In this document: positions 51,640-59,904 of the stretch, one piece after another
How positions within the stretch are numbered: the stretch's first letter is position 1
How the letters are laid out: each line of letters starts with the position of its first letter
Origin: JBAZOO01 sp041648735
Lineage (GTDB): Bacteria > Verrucomicrobiota > Lentisphaeria > Oligosphaerales > CAITYL01
DNA: 64,000 nt
Direction of reading: 5' to 3'
Assembly: GCA_041648735.1 (NCBI GenBank)
Contig: JBAZOO010000012.1
Span: forward strand, 1-64,000
The notes under the pieces: model-generated
Database searches by the model: none
Seen by the model: only the letters and a program-made list of their open reading frames with translations
What the model was told of the DNA's origin: nothing
Program-made: the position numbers and the translations under genes

Positions 51640-53490
51640 ATGAGTTCCACCCCCAGTGATTGCCCGATCCGTTTCCAGCCCTCCGGCCGCACCGTCCAAG
51701 TCCCGCCTGGCACCTTGCTGCTGGCGGCGGCGGCGCAGGCTGGGGTGATTGTGGAGACCCCTTGCGGCGGCAAGGGCACCTGCGGCAAGTGCGCCGTGCA
51801 TGTCACGGCGGGGGAGTGCGCGCCGGCGGCGGCGACCGTGGCCTATTTCACTCCGGCCAAGCTGGCGGCCGGCTGGCGGCTGGCCTGCCAGGATCGGGTC
51901 TGCGGCGGCTGCACGGTCGAGGTGCCGGAGGCGGCGCGGTTTGACAGCACCGCCAAGATCCTGACGACGGCGACCGGCCGGCACCTGCCCATCCAGCCGG
52001 CGGTCTGGAAAAAGCATGTTGAACTGCCGCCCCCGACCTCGGCCCAGCCGGCGGCCGACTGGGAACGGCTGGAGCAGGCCTTGGGCGAGCCGCTGGAGCT
52101 GTCGCTGGAAATGGCGCGGGCGCTGCCGGAGTTCCTGCGGCGCAACGGCTTCAAGGGGACGGTGGTGGGGCGGCACCGGGAAGTGATCGGGCTGGAGCCG
52201 GGCGACACGGCCGGGCGCCTCTTCGGCGCCGCCTTCGACCTGGGCACCACCACCATCGCGGGAACTCTGCTCGACTTGCACGGCGGCCGGGAGTGTGGCG
52301 TTGCCGCCGTGCTCAATCCGCAAGTCGTGCTGGGCGACGACGTGATCAGCCGCATCGAGCGGATCCGCGCCAATCCGGCGGAGCTGGGGCATCTCCAGCG
52401 GCGTGCCGTCCAGGCGCTCAATGGCTTGCTGGACGAGCTGTGCGTCGCCGCCGGCGTCGCCCGGTCGGAGGTCTACTGCCTCACCGTCGCCGGCAACACC
52501 ACGATGCAGCAGCTCTTCTGCGGAATCACTCCGGCCGCGCTGGGTGAAATCCCCTTCATCCCGGCCCTCCACCGGGGGCTCGCCTGCCGGGCCGCCGACC
52601 TGGGGCTGGAACTGCCGTCCCATGCCCGGCTCTACGTCTTGCCGACCATTGGCGGCTTTGTCGGTGGCGACACCGTCGCCGGATTGCTGGCCACCAACCT
52701 GCGCCAGGCGGCGGGCGTCCGGCTGCTGGTGGACATCGGCACCAACGGTGAAATCGTCCTGGCCGCCCATGGCAAGCTGCTGGCCTGCTCCACCGCCGCT
52801 GGCCCCGCCTTCGAAGGCGCCCGGATCCGCGCCGGCATGCGGGCGGTCGCCAGCGCCATCGAAAGCGTGGCGGTTGCCGATGGCGACTTGATCCTGCATG
52901 TCATCGGCGGCGGCGTGCCCGCCGGCCTCTGCGGCACGGCGCTGATCGACCTGGTGGCGGAGCTGCTGTCCCTCGGCGTGATTGATGCTTCCGGCCGCAT
53001 CCTCGATGGGGAGGAGCTGCCGCCCGGCTTGCCGCCCCGCATCCGGGAGCGGGTCGTGGCTTTCAACGGCGCCCCGGCCATCCGGCTGGCCACCGCCGCG
53101 GAAAGCCGCACCGGCGAGGAGCTGCTCCTCATCCAGCGCGACGTGCGCGAACTCCAGCTTGCCGCCGCCGCCATCCGCGCCGGCATCCTCCTGCTCCTGC
53201 GCCGCGCCGGGCTGGAACCGGCGGCGCTGGACGCCGTGCTCCTCGCCGGCGGCTTCGGCAACTTCATCCGCCGCAACCACGCCTTGCGCATCGGGCTGCT
53301 GCCCCCCGTCGCCAGCGAGAAGATCCATTTCATCGGCAACGCCTCGCTGATGGGGGCCAAGGCCGCCCTGCTGTCGCTGGCGGAACGGCGCGAGGCGGAG
53401 CGCATCGCCGGCGAAGCCGAACACGTCGACCTCTCGCTCGACCCCGAGTTCCAGCAGGAGTTTGGCTCGGCCATGCTTTTCCCGGACTGA
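51640..53490 (+). CDS. Corrinoid-activation protein (RACo/RamA-like; DUF4445 ASKHA ATPase)
   Basis: The 616-residue protein has an N-terminal plant-type 2Fe-2S ferredoxin domain with four Cys (PCGGKGTCGKCAVHV plus LACQDRVCGGC, residues about 37-95), a linker, and a large ASKHA ATPase-like domain. That domain carries FDLGTTTIAGTLLD (about residues 198-211), VAGNTTMQQLFCGI, LLVDIGTNGEIVLA and a C-terminal LLAGGFGNFIRRNHALRIGLLP. Such proteins use ATP to reduce inactive Co(II) corrinoid proteins in methyl transfer. No corrinoid protein or methyltransferase is in the window. GGAAGGAG precedes the ATG. Confidence 0.9.
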   Translation: MSSTPSDCPIRFQPSGRTVQVPPGTLLLAAAAQAGVIVETPCGGKGTCGKCAVHVTAGECAPAAATVAYFTPAKLAAGWRLACQDRVCGGCTVEVPEAARFDSTAKILTTATGRHLPIQPAVWKKHVELPPPTSAQPAADWERLEQALGEPLELSLEMARALPEFLRRNGFKGTVVGRHREVIGLEPGDTAGRLFGAAFDLGTTTIAGTLLDLHGGRECGVAAVLNPQVVLGDDVISRIERIRANPAELGHLQRRAVQALNGLLDELCVAAGVARSEVYCLTVAGNTTMQQLFCGITPAALGEIPFIPALHRGLACRAADLGLELPSHARLYVLPTIGGFVGGDTVAGLLATNLRQAAGVRLLVDIGTNGEIVLAAHGKLLACSTAAGPAFEGARIRAGMRAVASAIESVAVADGDLILHVIGGGVPAGLCGTALIDLVAELLSLGVIDASGRILDGEELPPGLPPRIRERVVAFNGAPAIRLATAAESRTGEELLLIQRDVRELQLAAAAIRAGILLLLRRAGLEPAALDAVLLAGGFGNFIRRNHALRIGLLPPVASEKIHFIGNASLMGAKAALLSLAERREAERIAGEAEHVDLSLDPEFQQEFGSAMLFPD

Positions 53491-53545
53491 GGCTGGCCGC
53501 CGGCGCCGCCGCGGATTTTTCCAGGAATTGTTTTGGCCGGCGCGG

Positions 53546-53574
53546 TTGACACTGCCCGGTGGAGAGGCTACTCT
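53546..53574 (+). promoter_or_regulatory. Consensus promoter of the DUF883 gene
   Basis: A perfect TTGACA at 53546-53551, a 17-base spacer and TACTCT at 53569-53574 lie 78 bases before the ATG at 53652. Confidence 0.7.
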
Positions 53575-53651
53575 AGTGGTGGAACCGGTTGCCTGGCCGG
53601 CATCCGCGGCCGCCGTTGGAGAACTGTCACCGTACCATGGAGGGAACAAGC

Positions 53652-54002
53652 ATGGAACCGACTACCCGCACCAGCAGCGAAAAAATCTCGGATGCCCTCA
53701 AGCTTTTGGACGAGGCCGCCCGGGAACGGAAGGACGAACTCAAGGCGATGCTGAGCGGCAAGTTCGCCAGCCTCAAGGACACGGTGGTCGAAGAGGAGAC
53801 CAAGCTCAAGGAGATGCTTTCCGTCGCCGGCAAGCGGGCGGCGGAGACTGCCCGGCACTACAAGGATGTTTCCGCGGAAAAGGCCAAGGAAATCGCCACG
53901 GTGGTGGACGAGAGCGTCCACGAGAACCCGTGGCCCTACATCGGCGGGGCCGCCCTTGGCGCCTTGCTGCTGGGCTATTTCATGGGCCGGCGCAAATCCT
54001 GA
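53652..54002 (+). CDS. ElaB/YqjD/DUF883-family membrane-anchored protein
   Basis: The 116-residue protein is a long charged helix with coiled-coil pattern (residues about 10-85), then a short glycine-rich membrane helix near the C-terminus (PYIGGAALGALLLGYFMG) and GRRKS. This is the DUF883 plan of E. coli YqjD and ElaB, ribosome-associated inner-membrane proteins of stationary phase. The following gene encodes a small two-helix membrane protein, echoing yqjD-yqjE. A strong promoter lies upstream. Confidence 0.85.
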   Translation: MEPTTRTSSEKISDALKLLDEAARERKDELKAMLSGKFASLKDTVVEEETKLKEMLSVAGKRAAETARHYKDVSAEKAKEIATVVDESVHENPWPYIGGAALGALLLGYFMGRRKS

Positions 54003-54014
54003 CGGGACGCCCCG

Positions 54015-54404
54015 ATGAAGTACTTGCTCAAACTCCTCCTCGCGGCTTGGAATGGCCGGGTGCTGGGCCGCTTCCTGGCCAGTGCGAAGGTTTCGGCCCG
54101 GATTGAGGCGGTGCGGCTGTACGTGCAAGGCGTCGCCTTCGCCCACCGGGTCTTTCTTGCCGGGCTGATGGTGGGCGGTAGCCTGCTGCTGCTGCTGCTC
54201 GGCAGCATCCTCCTCCATGCCGGGGTGTGGTGGCTGCTGCCTTGGTCCGCGGACGCCAAGGCCTGGGCGGCCGTCGGGCTGGGGGGCGTCTATCTCCTCG
54301 TGGCGGGTGGTGTCCTCCGCCACTATTGCCGCGAGCGGACCTGGCTGCAAGCGACAGGGGCCGAGAAGGCGATCCAGTCGGTGGTGGCGCGCCGCGGCGA
54401 TTGA
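54015..54404 (+). CDS. Two-helix membrane protein, YqjE-like by position
   Basis: The 129-residue protein has an amphipathic N-terminus and two membrane helices at about residues 46-68 (LAGLMVGGSLLLLLLGSILL) and 84-103. The topology and size resemble YqjE/holin-like DUF1469 proteins, but I see no diagnostic motif. It starts 12 bases after the DUF883 gene and must be cotranscribed with it. An envelope stress role is inferred from that pairing. Confidence 0.7.
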   Translation: MKYLLKLLLAAWNGRVLGRFLASAKVSARIEAVRLYVQGVAFAHRVFLAGLMVGGSLLLLLLGSILLHAGVWWLLPWSADAKAWAAVGLGGVYLLVAGGVLRHYCRERTWLQATGAEKAIQSVVARRGD

Positions 54405-54534
54405 CCTCGCCGCGGCGCGGGGGCGGTCCGGGGCGGCAGGGGGCGTGGCCGGCATTCGCGTGCGATCCGGTGTTTTTCCCGGCGCGCCCTTTTTCATTAG
54501 ATTCCGACTTTGCCGGAACCAGCGGGATCTTCCC

Positions 54535-55137
54535 ATGTCCAAGAACACAACTGAAACCGCACTCACCGATGCCGAACTGGTGACCCGGTTCCAGAACGGC
54601 GACCGCTCGGCCTATGAGGCCTTGGTTGATCGGCATTCCGAAAAGGCGTACCAGATCGCCTACGGGGTGTTGGGCAACCGTGAGGACGCCGAAGAGGTCG
54701 CCCAGGACGTGTTCATCCGCATCATGCGGGCCTTGACCCATTTCCGCGGCGACGCGGAATTCACCACGTGGATGTATCGGATTGCCATCAACTTGGCCCG
54801 GAACAAATATCGCTGGAACAAGAGCCGTGGCGTGCCGCAGAGTTTCAGCCTGGACGCCCCCATCGAAGGGGGGGACAACGACTCCGGCAATCCGGGGTTT
54901 GACGTGCCCAGCCCCAGGCTTGGGCCGGACGGCCAGGCGGTGATCGGCGAACTGGAACGGAATGTCATGGTCGAACTGGAGAAGCTGCCCGACATCTATC
55001 GGGAAGCGTTGGTCATGCGGAACATGGAAGAGCTGGACTACAACCAGATCGCCGACTTGCTGGGGTGCAAGTTGGGGACCATCAAATCCCGGATTGCCCG
55101 GGCGCGGGAGGAGTTGCGGAGACGGTTGAATTTATGA
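54535..55137 (+). CDS. ECF-type RNA polymerase sigma factor
   Basis: The 200-residue factor has region 2 (RFQNGDRSAYEALVDRHSEK, YGVLGNREDAEEVAQDVFI, FTTWMYRIAINLARNKYR; residues about 20-95) and region 4 (LPDIYREALVMRNMEELDY and then IADLLGCKLGTIKSRIARAR; about 145-198). It is of the RpoE-like group. Its stop overlaps the start of the anti-sigma gene as ATGA, so the two are translationally coupled. The target promoters are unknown. Confidence 0.93.
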   Translation: MSKNTTETALTDAELVTRFQNGDRSAYEALVDRHSEKAYQIAYGVLGNREDAEEVAQDVFIRIMRALTHFRGDAEFTTWMYRIAINLARNKYRWNKSRGVPQSFSLDAPIEGGDNDSGNPGFDVPSPRLGPDGQAVIGELERNVMVELEKLPDIYREALVMRNMEELDYNQIADLLGCKLGTIKSRIARAREELRRRLNL

Positions 55138-55982
55138 GTGAAAAACCTCCCAATCCTTCCCCTTGTCCGGACCTGGAATCGTTGAGTGCCTGGTTTGACG
55201 GGGAAGAAGAGCAGGAAGTGGCCGCCGGGCATGTCGAGGCCTGCCCGGAATGCAACCGCAAGGTGGATGCCTATGGCGTCATCCGCAAGGGTGTGCGTCA
55301 GGGGCTGGCGCCTGCCAACGACTTGATCCACCGGATCAAGGCGGCCTGCGGCCGGGAGCATGCCAGCCGGCTCTCGCGGGGATGGGCGCCCCATCCGTTC
55401 AGCCCGTTGCGTCTGGCCTGGGCGGCTGGCCTGGTCCTGGTGGCCGGTGGCTTGTCACTGCTCCTGAGCCGTCCCCCCCGCGGGGCCCAGGCGCTGCCGG
55501 TGGCCGCCGGCGCGGCGGCGCTGCCGTCGGCCATGCCGGTGAACGTGGTCACGCCGGCGGCACCCAAGCCGGCGGCGCTGGCCGCCGCCCCGGCCGGGGA
55601 CAGTGGTGTGGCCCGGCCGGTGGCCGCCGGGGATTTGCGCCTGGTCAGCCTTGGCGCCCCCCCGGCCGCCGCGGCGGCGGTTCCCCAGCCGCTGCCGGCG
55701 CGGATCCGGCATGTGTGGGTAGTGGGTGACTTGGCCGCCGCCCGTGGAATTGTCGGCCGCACCCTTCCTGGCCAGCCCCTGGCCAGCACCCGCAACGGTT
55801 CCTTGCGGGGCGAGGTGGAGCTACGGGATGCCGACGTGGTGCGGCTGGTCGAGGCTTTGCAGGCGGCCGGCTTCTCCCTGGTCTCGCCGCAGGCGCCGCA
55901 GCCCGGGGCTGGCCAGCAGGTGGCGGTCCAGGGGCGGCCGGTCGCCTATGCCTTTGAACTGGTCCCCGCCGCCGGGAAATGA
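55134..55982 (+). CDS. Membrane anti-sigma factor (zinc-binding HC2 type)
   Basis: The 282-residue protein has a cytoplasmic anti-sigma domain (about residues 1-60) with HVEACPEC (His-x3-Cys-x2-Cys, the ZAS motif), a membrane helix at about residues 94-112 (AAGLVLVAGGLSLLLS) and a Pro/Ala-rich linker. A periplasmic domain follows from about residue 185 (RIRHVWVVGDLAAARGIVG to the end), presumably the stress sensor. The ATGA overlap with the sigma gene supports partnership. The periplasmic domain has no obvious family. Confidence 0.87.
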   Translation: MSEKPPNPSPCPDLESLSAWFDGEEEQEVAAGHVEACPECNRKVDAYGVIRKGVRQGLAPANDLIHRIKAACGREHASRLSRGWAPHPFSPLRLAWAAGLVLVAGGLSLLLSRPPRGAQALPVAAGAAALPSAMPVNVVTPAAPKPAALAAAPAGDSGVARPVAAGDLRLVSLGAPPAAAAAVPQPLPARIRHVWVVGDLAAARGIVGRTLPGQPLASTRNGSLRGEVELRDADVVRLVEALQAAGFSLVSPQAPQPGAGQQVAVQGRPVAYAFELVPAAGK

Positions 55983-56021
55983 CCAGGCGTGGCCGTGGCC
56001 GGCGCTGGCCGGGCCATTCCG

Positions 56022-57140
56022 TCAGGCGCCCCCCAGCTTCCAGAGGACGACGGCGAGCAGCGTGCTGCCGGCAAAGACCGAGCCAAGCTGGCCGGCGACG
56101 TTGGCGCTGACGCTTTGGGCGAGGAGGATGTTCTGCGGATCCTCCTGTTGCGCCAGCCGCTGGATCACCCGGGCCGACATCGGGAAGGCCGAAATCCCGG
56201 CCGCGCCGACCATTGGGTTGACCTTGTGGCGCAGGAACAGGTTGACGGCCTTGGCGTAGAGCACGCCGCCGGCGGTGTCCATGATGAACGCCACCAGGCC
56301 AAGCCCGAGGATCATCAGGGTCTTCCAGTTGAGGAAGGCGGGGCCGGCCATGGTGGAGCCGATGGTGATGCCCAGCAGCAGGGTGACCAGGTTGGCCAGC
56401 TCGTTCTGGGCGGCCTTGGCGAGGCGTTCGAGCACGCCGCATTCGCGGACCAGGTTGCCGAACATCAGCATTCCCACCAGGGCGGCGGCCGGCGGCGCCA
56501 GCAGGCTGGCCACCAGGGTGGCGGCCACCGGGAAGACGATGAGCAGCCAGCGGGGGATTGGCTTGTCCGTGTAGGGCATGCGCCGCCGGCGCTCGTTCCG
56601 GGTGGTGAGCAGGCGGATCACCGGCGGCTGGATGATCGGCACCAGGGCCATGTAGGAATAGGCCGCCACCGAGATCGGCCCCAGCAGCCGCGGCGCCAGC
56701 CGGTTGGCCACGTAGATCGAGGTCGGGCCGTCCGCCGCGCCGATGATGCCGATGGCGGTGGCCTCCTTCAGGTCGAACCCCAGCGCCAGCGCCACGAACA
56801 GCGTGAAGAAGATGCCGAGCTGCGCCGCCAGGCCGAAAGTGGCGATGAACGGCCGTTGCAGCAGCGGCTTGAAATCCATCATCGCGCCGATGGCCACGAA
56901 GATCAGGCAGGGGAACAGCTCGTTCTCGATGCCGTATTTCGTCAGGAAGGTGAGCACGCCATGCTCGCCCACGGCGGAGGAGCCGGGGATGTTGGCCAGG
57001 ATGGCCCCGAAGCCGATCGGCAGCAGCAGCATCGGCTCGTAGTTCTTCCGCACGGCCAGCCAGATCAGCAGGGCGCCGATGGCGAACATGGCCAGGTTCC
57101 GCCAGTCCAGCCCGAGAATCCCGTGGAACAGCTCTGCCAT
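56022..57140 (-). CDS. Na+-translocating decarboxylase subunit beta (OadB/GcdB family)
   Basis: The 372-residue membrane protein has nine or so hydrophobic segments and the catalytic elements of the beta subunit: Asp in GIIGAADGPTSIYVAN and the NPMVGAAGISAFPMSAR block. This subunit couples carboxybiotin decarboxylation to Na+ export, with substrate set by the alpha subunit. No alpha or gamma/delta gene lies nearby; HPr is its upstream neighbour. The MGPN motif common near the end is VSAN here. The substrate is therefore unknown. Confidence 0.9.
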   Translation of the reverse strand: MAELFHGILGLDWRNLAMFAIGALLIWLAVRKNYEPMLLLPIGFGAILANIPGSSAVGEHGVLTFLTKYGIENELFPCLIFVAIGAMMDFKPLLQRPFIATFGLAAQLGIFFTLFVALALGFDLKEATAIGIIGAADGPTSIYVANRLAPRLLGPISVAAYSYMALVPIIQPPVIRLLTTRNERRRRMPYTDKPIPRWLLIVFPVAATLVASLLAPPAAALVGMLMFGNLVRECGVLERLAKAAQNELANLVTLLLGITIGSTMAGPAFLNWKTLMILGLGLVAFIMDTAGGVLYAKAVNLFLRHKVNPMVGAAGISAFPMSARVIQRLAQQEDPQNILLAQSVSANVAGQLGSVFAGSTLLAVVLWKLGGA

Positions 57141-57230
57141 GTGCTCTCTCCCGGTGCCAGTGTTGCGGGGGGGGTGCTGCCAAGCCAGGGGCCGCGGCCG
57201 CCCCGGCCCGGACGGGGGTGGCCGGCGGCG

Positions 57231-57503
57231 TCAGCGGGGGAAGTCGAAGTTGGTCTCGAACAGCTCCACCAGGCGGGCAATGGCGTCCGCCTCGTCCTCC
57301 CCGTCCGCGGCGATGGTCACTTCCTGGCCCAAGGTGACGCCGAGGCTGATGATCCCGAGCAGGTTCTTGGCATCCACTTTCGTCCCTTTTTCGTTGCGGA
57401 CGGTGAGGGTGGACTGGAACTGCCGTGCCGCCAGGGCGATGACCGACGAGGGGCGGACATGGATGCCGTAGGCATTGCGGACCGTGGCGGAACGAGTGAT
57501 CAT
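57231..57503 (-). CDS. HPr-family phosphocarrier protein
   Basis: The 90-residue protein has the active His in NAYGIHVRPSSVIA (residue 15) and the regulatory Ser in NLLGIISLGVTLGQEV (about residue 46), the two hallmark sites. It carries phosphate from EI to PTS EII proteins, or acts in carbon regulation if HPr kinase is present. No EI or EII gene is in the window. TTATGATC surrounds the ATG, with a weak ribosome site. It lies 41 bases after the peptide-binding lipoprotein gene. Confidence 0.92.
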   Translation of the reverse strand: MITRSATVRNAYGIHVRPSSVIALAARQFQSTLTVRNEKGTKVDAKNLLGIISLGVTLGQEVTIAADGEDEADAIARLVELFETNFDFPR

Positions 57504-57544
57504 AAGGCGGAAAAGGCGCCGGGACGAAGCCGGCGCGTCGCGGG

Positions 57545-59386
57545 TCAAGGCCCGTGGCGGGGCCGGGTGCTTTCCGGGCGGGGCCGGAACTCGAAGGGTT
57601 GGAAGTGGCGTTGCCAATCCTGGCGGCTGGCGGCGGCGATCCCCAGATATTTCCAACTGTCGCAGGCGAAGTGATGGGGAATATAATCCCGGATCCAGCC
57701 ATGGACGAGTTTGGCGGCGACGGGATGGCTTTCGAAGATCCACGGGCAGTCTTCGACGAGCAGTTGCCGCATCTGCTGGTAGAGGGCCGTCCGCGCCGGG
57801 CCGTCGGCGAGGGTGGCGGCCGCGTCGTAGAGCCGGTCGAACGCCGGGTTGCGGTAGGCGGCGCGGTTGCAGCCGCCGGCGTTGGGGCCATAGAAGAGCT
57901 GGAAGAAGTTCTGGGCGTCGGGATAGTCGCCGCTCCAATTGAGGCGGAAGAGCTGGACGTCGCCGCGGCGGATCTTGTCGAAGAAGCGGGGTGCGTTGTT
58001 GAGGGCGGGCTCGACGGTGATGCCGAGCTTGCGCAGGTCGAGCACCATGAGTTCGGCCTCCTGGCGCGCCGCCAAGTCGGTGCGGCCAAGGTCGAAGCGC
58101 AGCACCAGCGGCCGGCCGGTAGTGGGATCGATGCCGCCGGGGAAGCCGGCCTCCGCGAGCAGGCGCCGGGCTTCGGCCAGGTCATGGCGGGCGAAGGGGT
58201 TGCGGAAGCCGGGGTCGTAGCCGGCGACGCCGGGGGGGATGGGCCCCTGGGCGGGGATCAGCCGGTGGTCGTTGAGGCGGATGCGCAGGGGGGTGTCGTA
58301 GGCGAGGCTCAAGGCCTGCCGGAGCTGGCGGTTGCTCCCGAGCCGCGGGTCGCGGGCATTGAAGCCGATGTAGTTGATCTGGAACTCCGCCTGCCGTTCC
58401 AGGCGCAGGCCGCGTTCGGCGAGGCCCGGCAGGAGCCGCCCCTCCGGATCCAGCAGTTGGCCGAGCTGTTCCTGGCCGGGCGTGGACAGGTCCAGGTTGC
58501 CTTGCAGGAAGAGCAGCCAGGCGGTGGTCGGCTCCTGGACGATCAGCGCCGAGACCCGGTCGATCCGCGGCAGCAGCTCGCCGGCGTAGCGTTCCCGCCG
58601 GTAGCCGGGGTTGCGCCGGAGCACGAAGCGGTGGTTCCGCTGCCAGCTTTCGAGCTGGAAGGGGCCGCTGCCCGCCGGCCGCTCGGCCAGGCCCCGGCCA
58701 TCGCGGCGGATGGCCGCCGCCGGCAGGACGCTGGCATAGGGCATGGCCAGGACGTGGAGGAGCTGGGGGTAGGGCGCGGTCAGGCGGAAGCGGATCCGGT
58801 TCCCCGGCGCCTCGGCCAGGCCGGGAATCCCCGCTTCGTAGGCCGACCAGTCCCCTTCCGCCTGGGCCGCCGTGCGGCGGTTGAACTCGTCCAGCCCCAC
58901 CAGCCGGCCGCGCAGGATCCAGTAGCCGCTGGCGTTGAGCCGGCCGTCCGCCAGCCGCAGCAGCGACCAGACGACGTCTTGGGGCCGGATCCGCGGGGCG
59001 GCGGTGGTGGGGGTGCCGGGGCCGGGGGGGAAGGCGAGGTCATCGCGCAGGGTGAAGGTGACCGTCAGGCCGTCCGCCGCGATTTCGGGCATCGCCGTGG
59101 CCATTGAGGGGACGAGGCGGTAGGGGCGCGCCGCATAGTCATACTGGAGGAGGCGGTCGTAGAGATGGCCGACGGCGGTGGCGCTGGGCAGGTCGTCGGC
59201 AAAGGCGGGGTCGAGGGTCTTGATCCGGCCGAGGGTGACGGCCAGGCTGGTTCCGGCCGGTTCCGCGGGGCCGCAGCCGGCCAAGGCGCCGGCCAGGGCC
59301 AGCGCCAGCACTCCCGCAATGGTGGCCACGGCCCGCGTTGTCTGGCTTCCCCTTCTTTCCGGATTGGTCAAAACCGGCGAGGGCAT
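57545..59386 (-). CDS. Peptide ABC transporter substrate-binding lipoprotein (OppA/DppA family)
   Basis: The 613-residue protein has a signal peptide with lipobox LAGC (Cys at about residue 38), then the SBP_bac_5 fold: LGRIKTLDPAFADDL, VTFTLRDDLAFPPG, GSGPFQLESWQRNHRFVLRRNPGY and GFNARDP...LRQALSLAYD. These proteins bind oligopeptides in the periplasm. No permease or ATPase gene is adjacent, so it may use a transporter encoded elsewhere. It follows secG by 25 bases. Lipidation fits the presence of lnt in the window. Confidence 0.9.
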   Translation of the reverse strand: MPSPVLTNPERRGSQTTRAVATIAGVLALALAGALAGCGPAEPAGTSLAVTLGRIKTLDPAFADDLPSATAVGHLYDRLLQYDYAARPYRLVPSMATAMPEIAADGLTVTFTLRDDLAFPPGPGTPTTAAPRIRPQDVVWSLLRLADGRLNASGYWILRGRLVGLDEFNRRTAAQAEGDWSAYEAGIPGLAEAPGNRIRFRLTAPYPQLLHVLAMPYASVLPAAAIRRDGRGLAERPAGSGPFQLESWQRNHRFVLRRNPGYRRERYAGELLPRIDRVSALIVQEPTTAWLLFLQGNLDLSTPGQEQLGQLLDPEGRLLPGLAERGLRLERQAEFQINYIGFNARDPRLGSNRQLRQALSLAYDTPLRIRLNDHRLIPAQGPIPPGVAGYDPGFRNPFARHDLAEARRLLAEAGFPGGIDPTTGRPLVLRFDLGRTDLAARQEAELMVLDLRKLGITVEPALNNAPRFFDKIRRGDVQLFRLNWSGDYPDAQNFFQLFYGPNAGGCNRAAYRNPAFDRLYDAAATLADGPARTALYQQMRQLLVEDCPWIFESHPVAAKLVHGWIRDYIPHHFACDSWKYLGIAAASRQDWQRHFQPFEFRPRPESTRPRHGP

Positions 59387-59411
59387 TTCCGGGGGCCTTC
59401 CTCTGCTGGCC

Positions 59412-59798
59412 TCAAGGGGCGGCGGGGGCCGGCGGATCCGCCGTGACCGGCGTTTCCGCCGCGGGCTTCACCGGTTCGGGCAGGGGCAGGGTGATCGTTT
59501 CCTGGCTGCGGCTGGCGGCGGCGGGCTTGAGTTCCTCGACGACACTGCCACTGCCGCCGCGGCGGTGGGCGTTGATCACCACCAGGATGAGGGTGAGCCC
59601 CATGAAGATGGCGGCGAGGATGACGGTGGCGCGGGTGAGCACGGTGCCGGCGGCGGCGCCGAGGACGCTTTCCGTGGCGCCGCCGCTCATGGCGCCCAAG
59701 CCCCCGCCCGACTTGCTCGGCTGGATCAGGACGATCCCGATCAGCAGGAAGGCGGTGATCACGACAATGACGGTCAGCAGATTGCTCAGGAATTCCAT
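59412..59798 (-). CDS. secG: Protein translocase subunit SecG
   Basis: The 128-residue protein has two membrane helices (about residues 5-25 and 55-75) joined by the SecG loop LIQPSKSGGGLGAMSGGATE then SVLGAAAGTVLTRAT. The C-terminal 50 residues are a Pro/Ala-rich tail. It assists the SecYEG channel. ATG 59798 fits; a longer open frame upstream is not SecG-like. TATAGT at 59875-59880 (minus strand) is a likely -10. Confidence 0.92.
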   Translation of the reverse strand: MEFLSNLLTVIVVITAFLLIGIVLIQPSKSGGGLGAMSGGATESVLGAAAGTVLTRATVILAAIFMGLTLILVVINAHRRGGSGSVVEELKPAAASRSQETITLPLPEPVKPAAETPVTADPPAPAAP

Positions 59799-59874
59799 AA
59801 GGGTCCGCCATTCCTGGCGGCCCTGGGGGTGGCCGCCCGTGCCGGTGAAGGGTGCAGCGCGAATACGGGCGGAC

Positions 59875-59880
59875 ACTATA
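59875..59880 (-). promoter_or_regulatory. Putative -10 element of secG
   Basis: The minus strand reads TATAGT 77 bases before the secG start, in the spacer after the trkH stop. This matches the TATAGT seen upstream of several other genes in the window. Confidence 0.4.
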
Positions 59881-59904
59881 CCGCCCCCGTTCCGGGATGC
59901 AACT

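Noticed and set aside
55645..58185. An 846-codon minus-strand open frame
   Set aside because: It overlaps the decarboxylase beta subunit, HPr and peptide-binding protein genes in another frame and the antisense of the anti-sigma gene. The translation is Pro/Ala/Arg low complexity.
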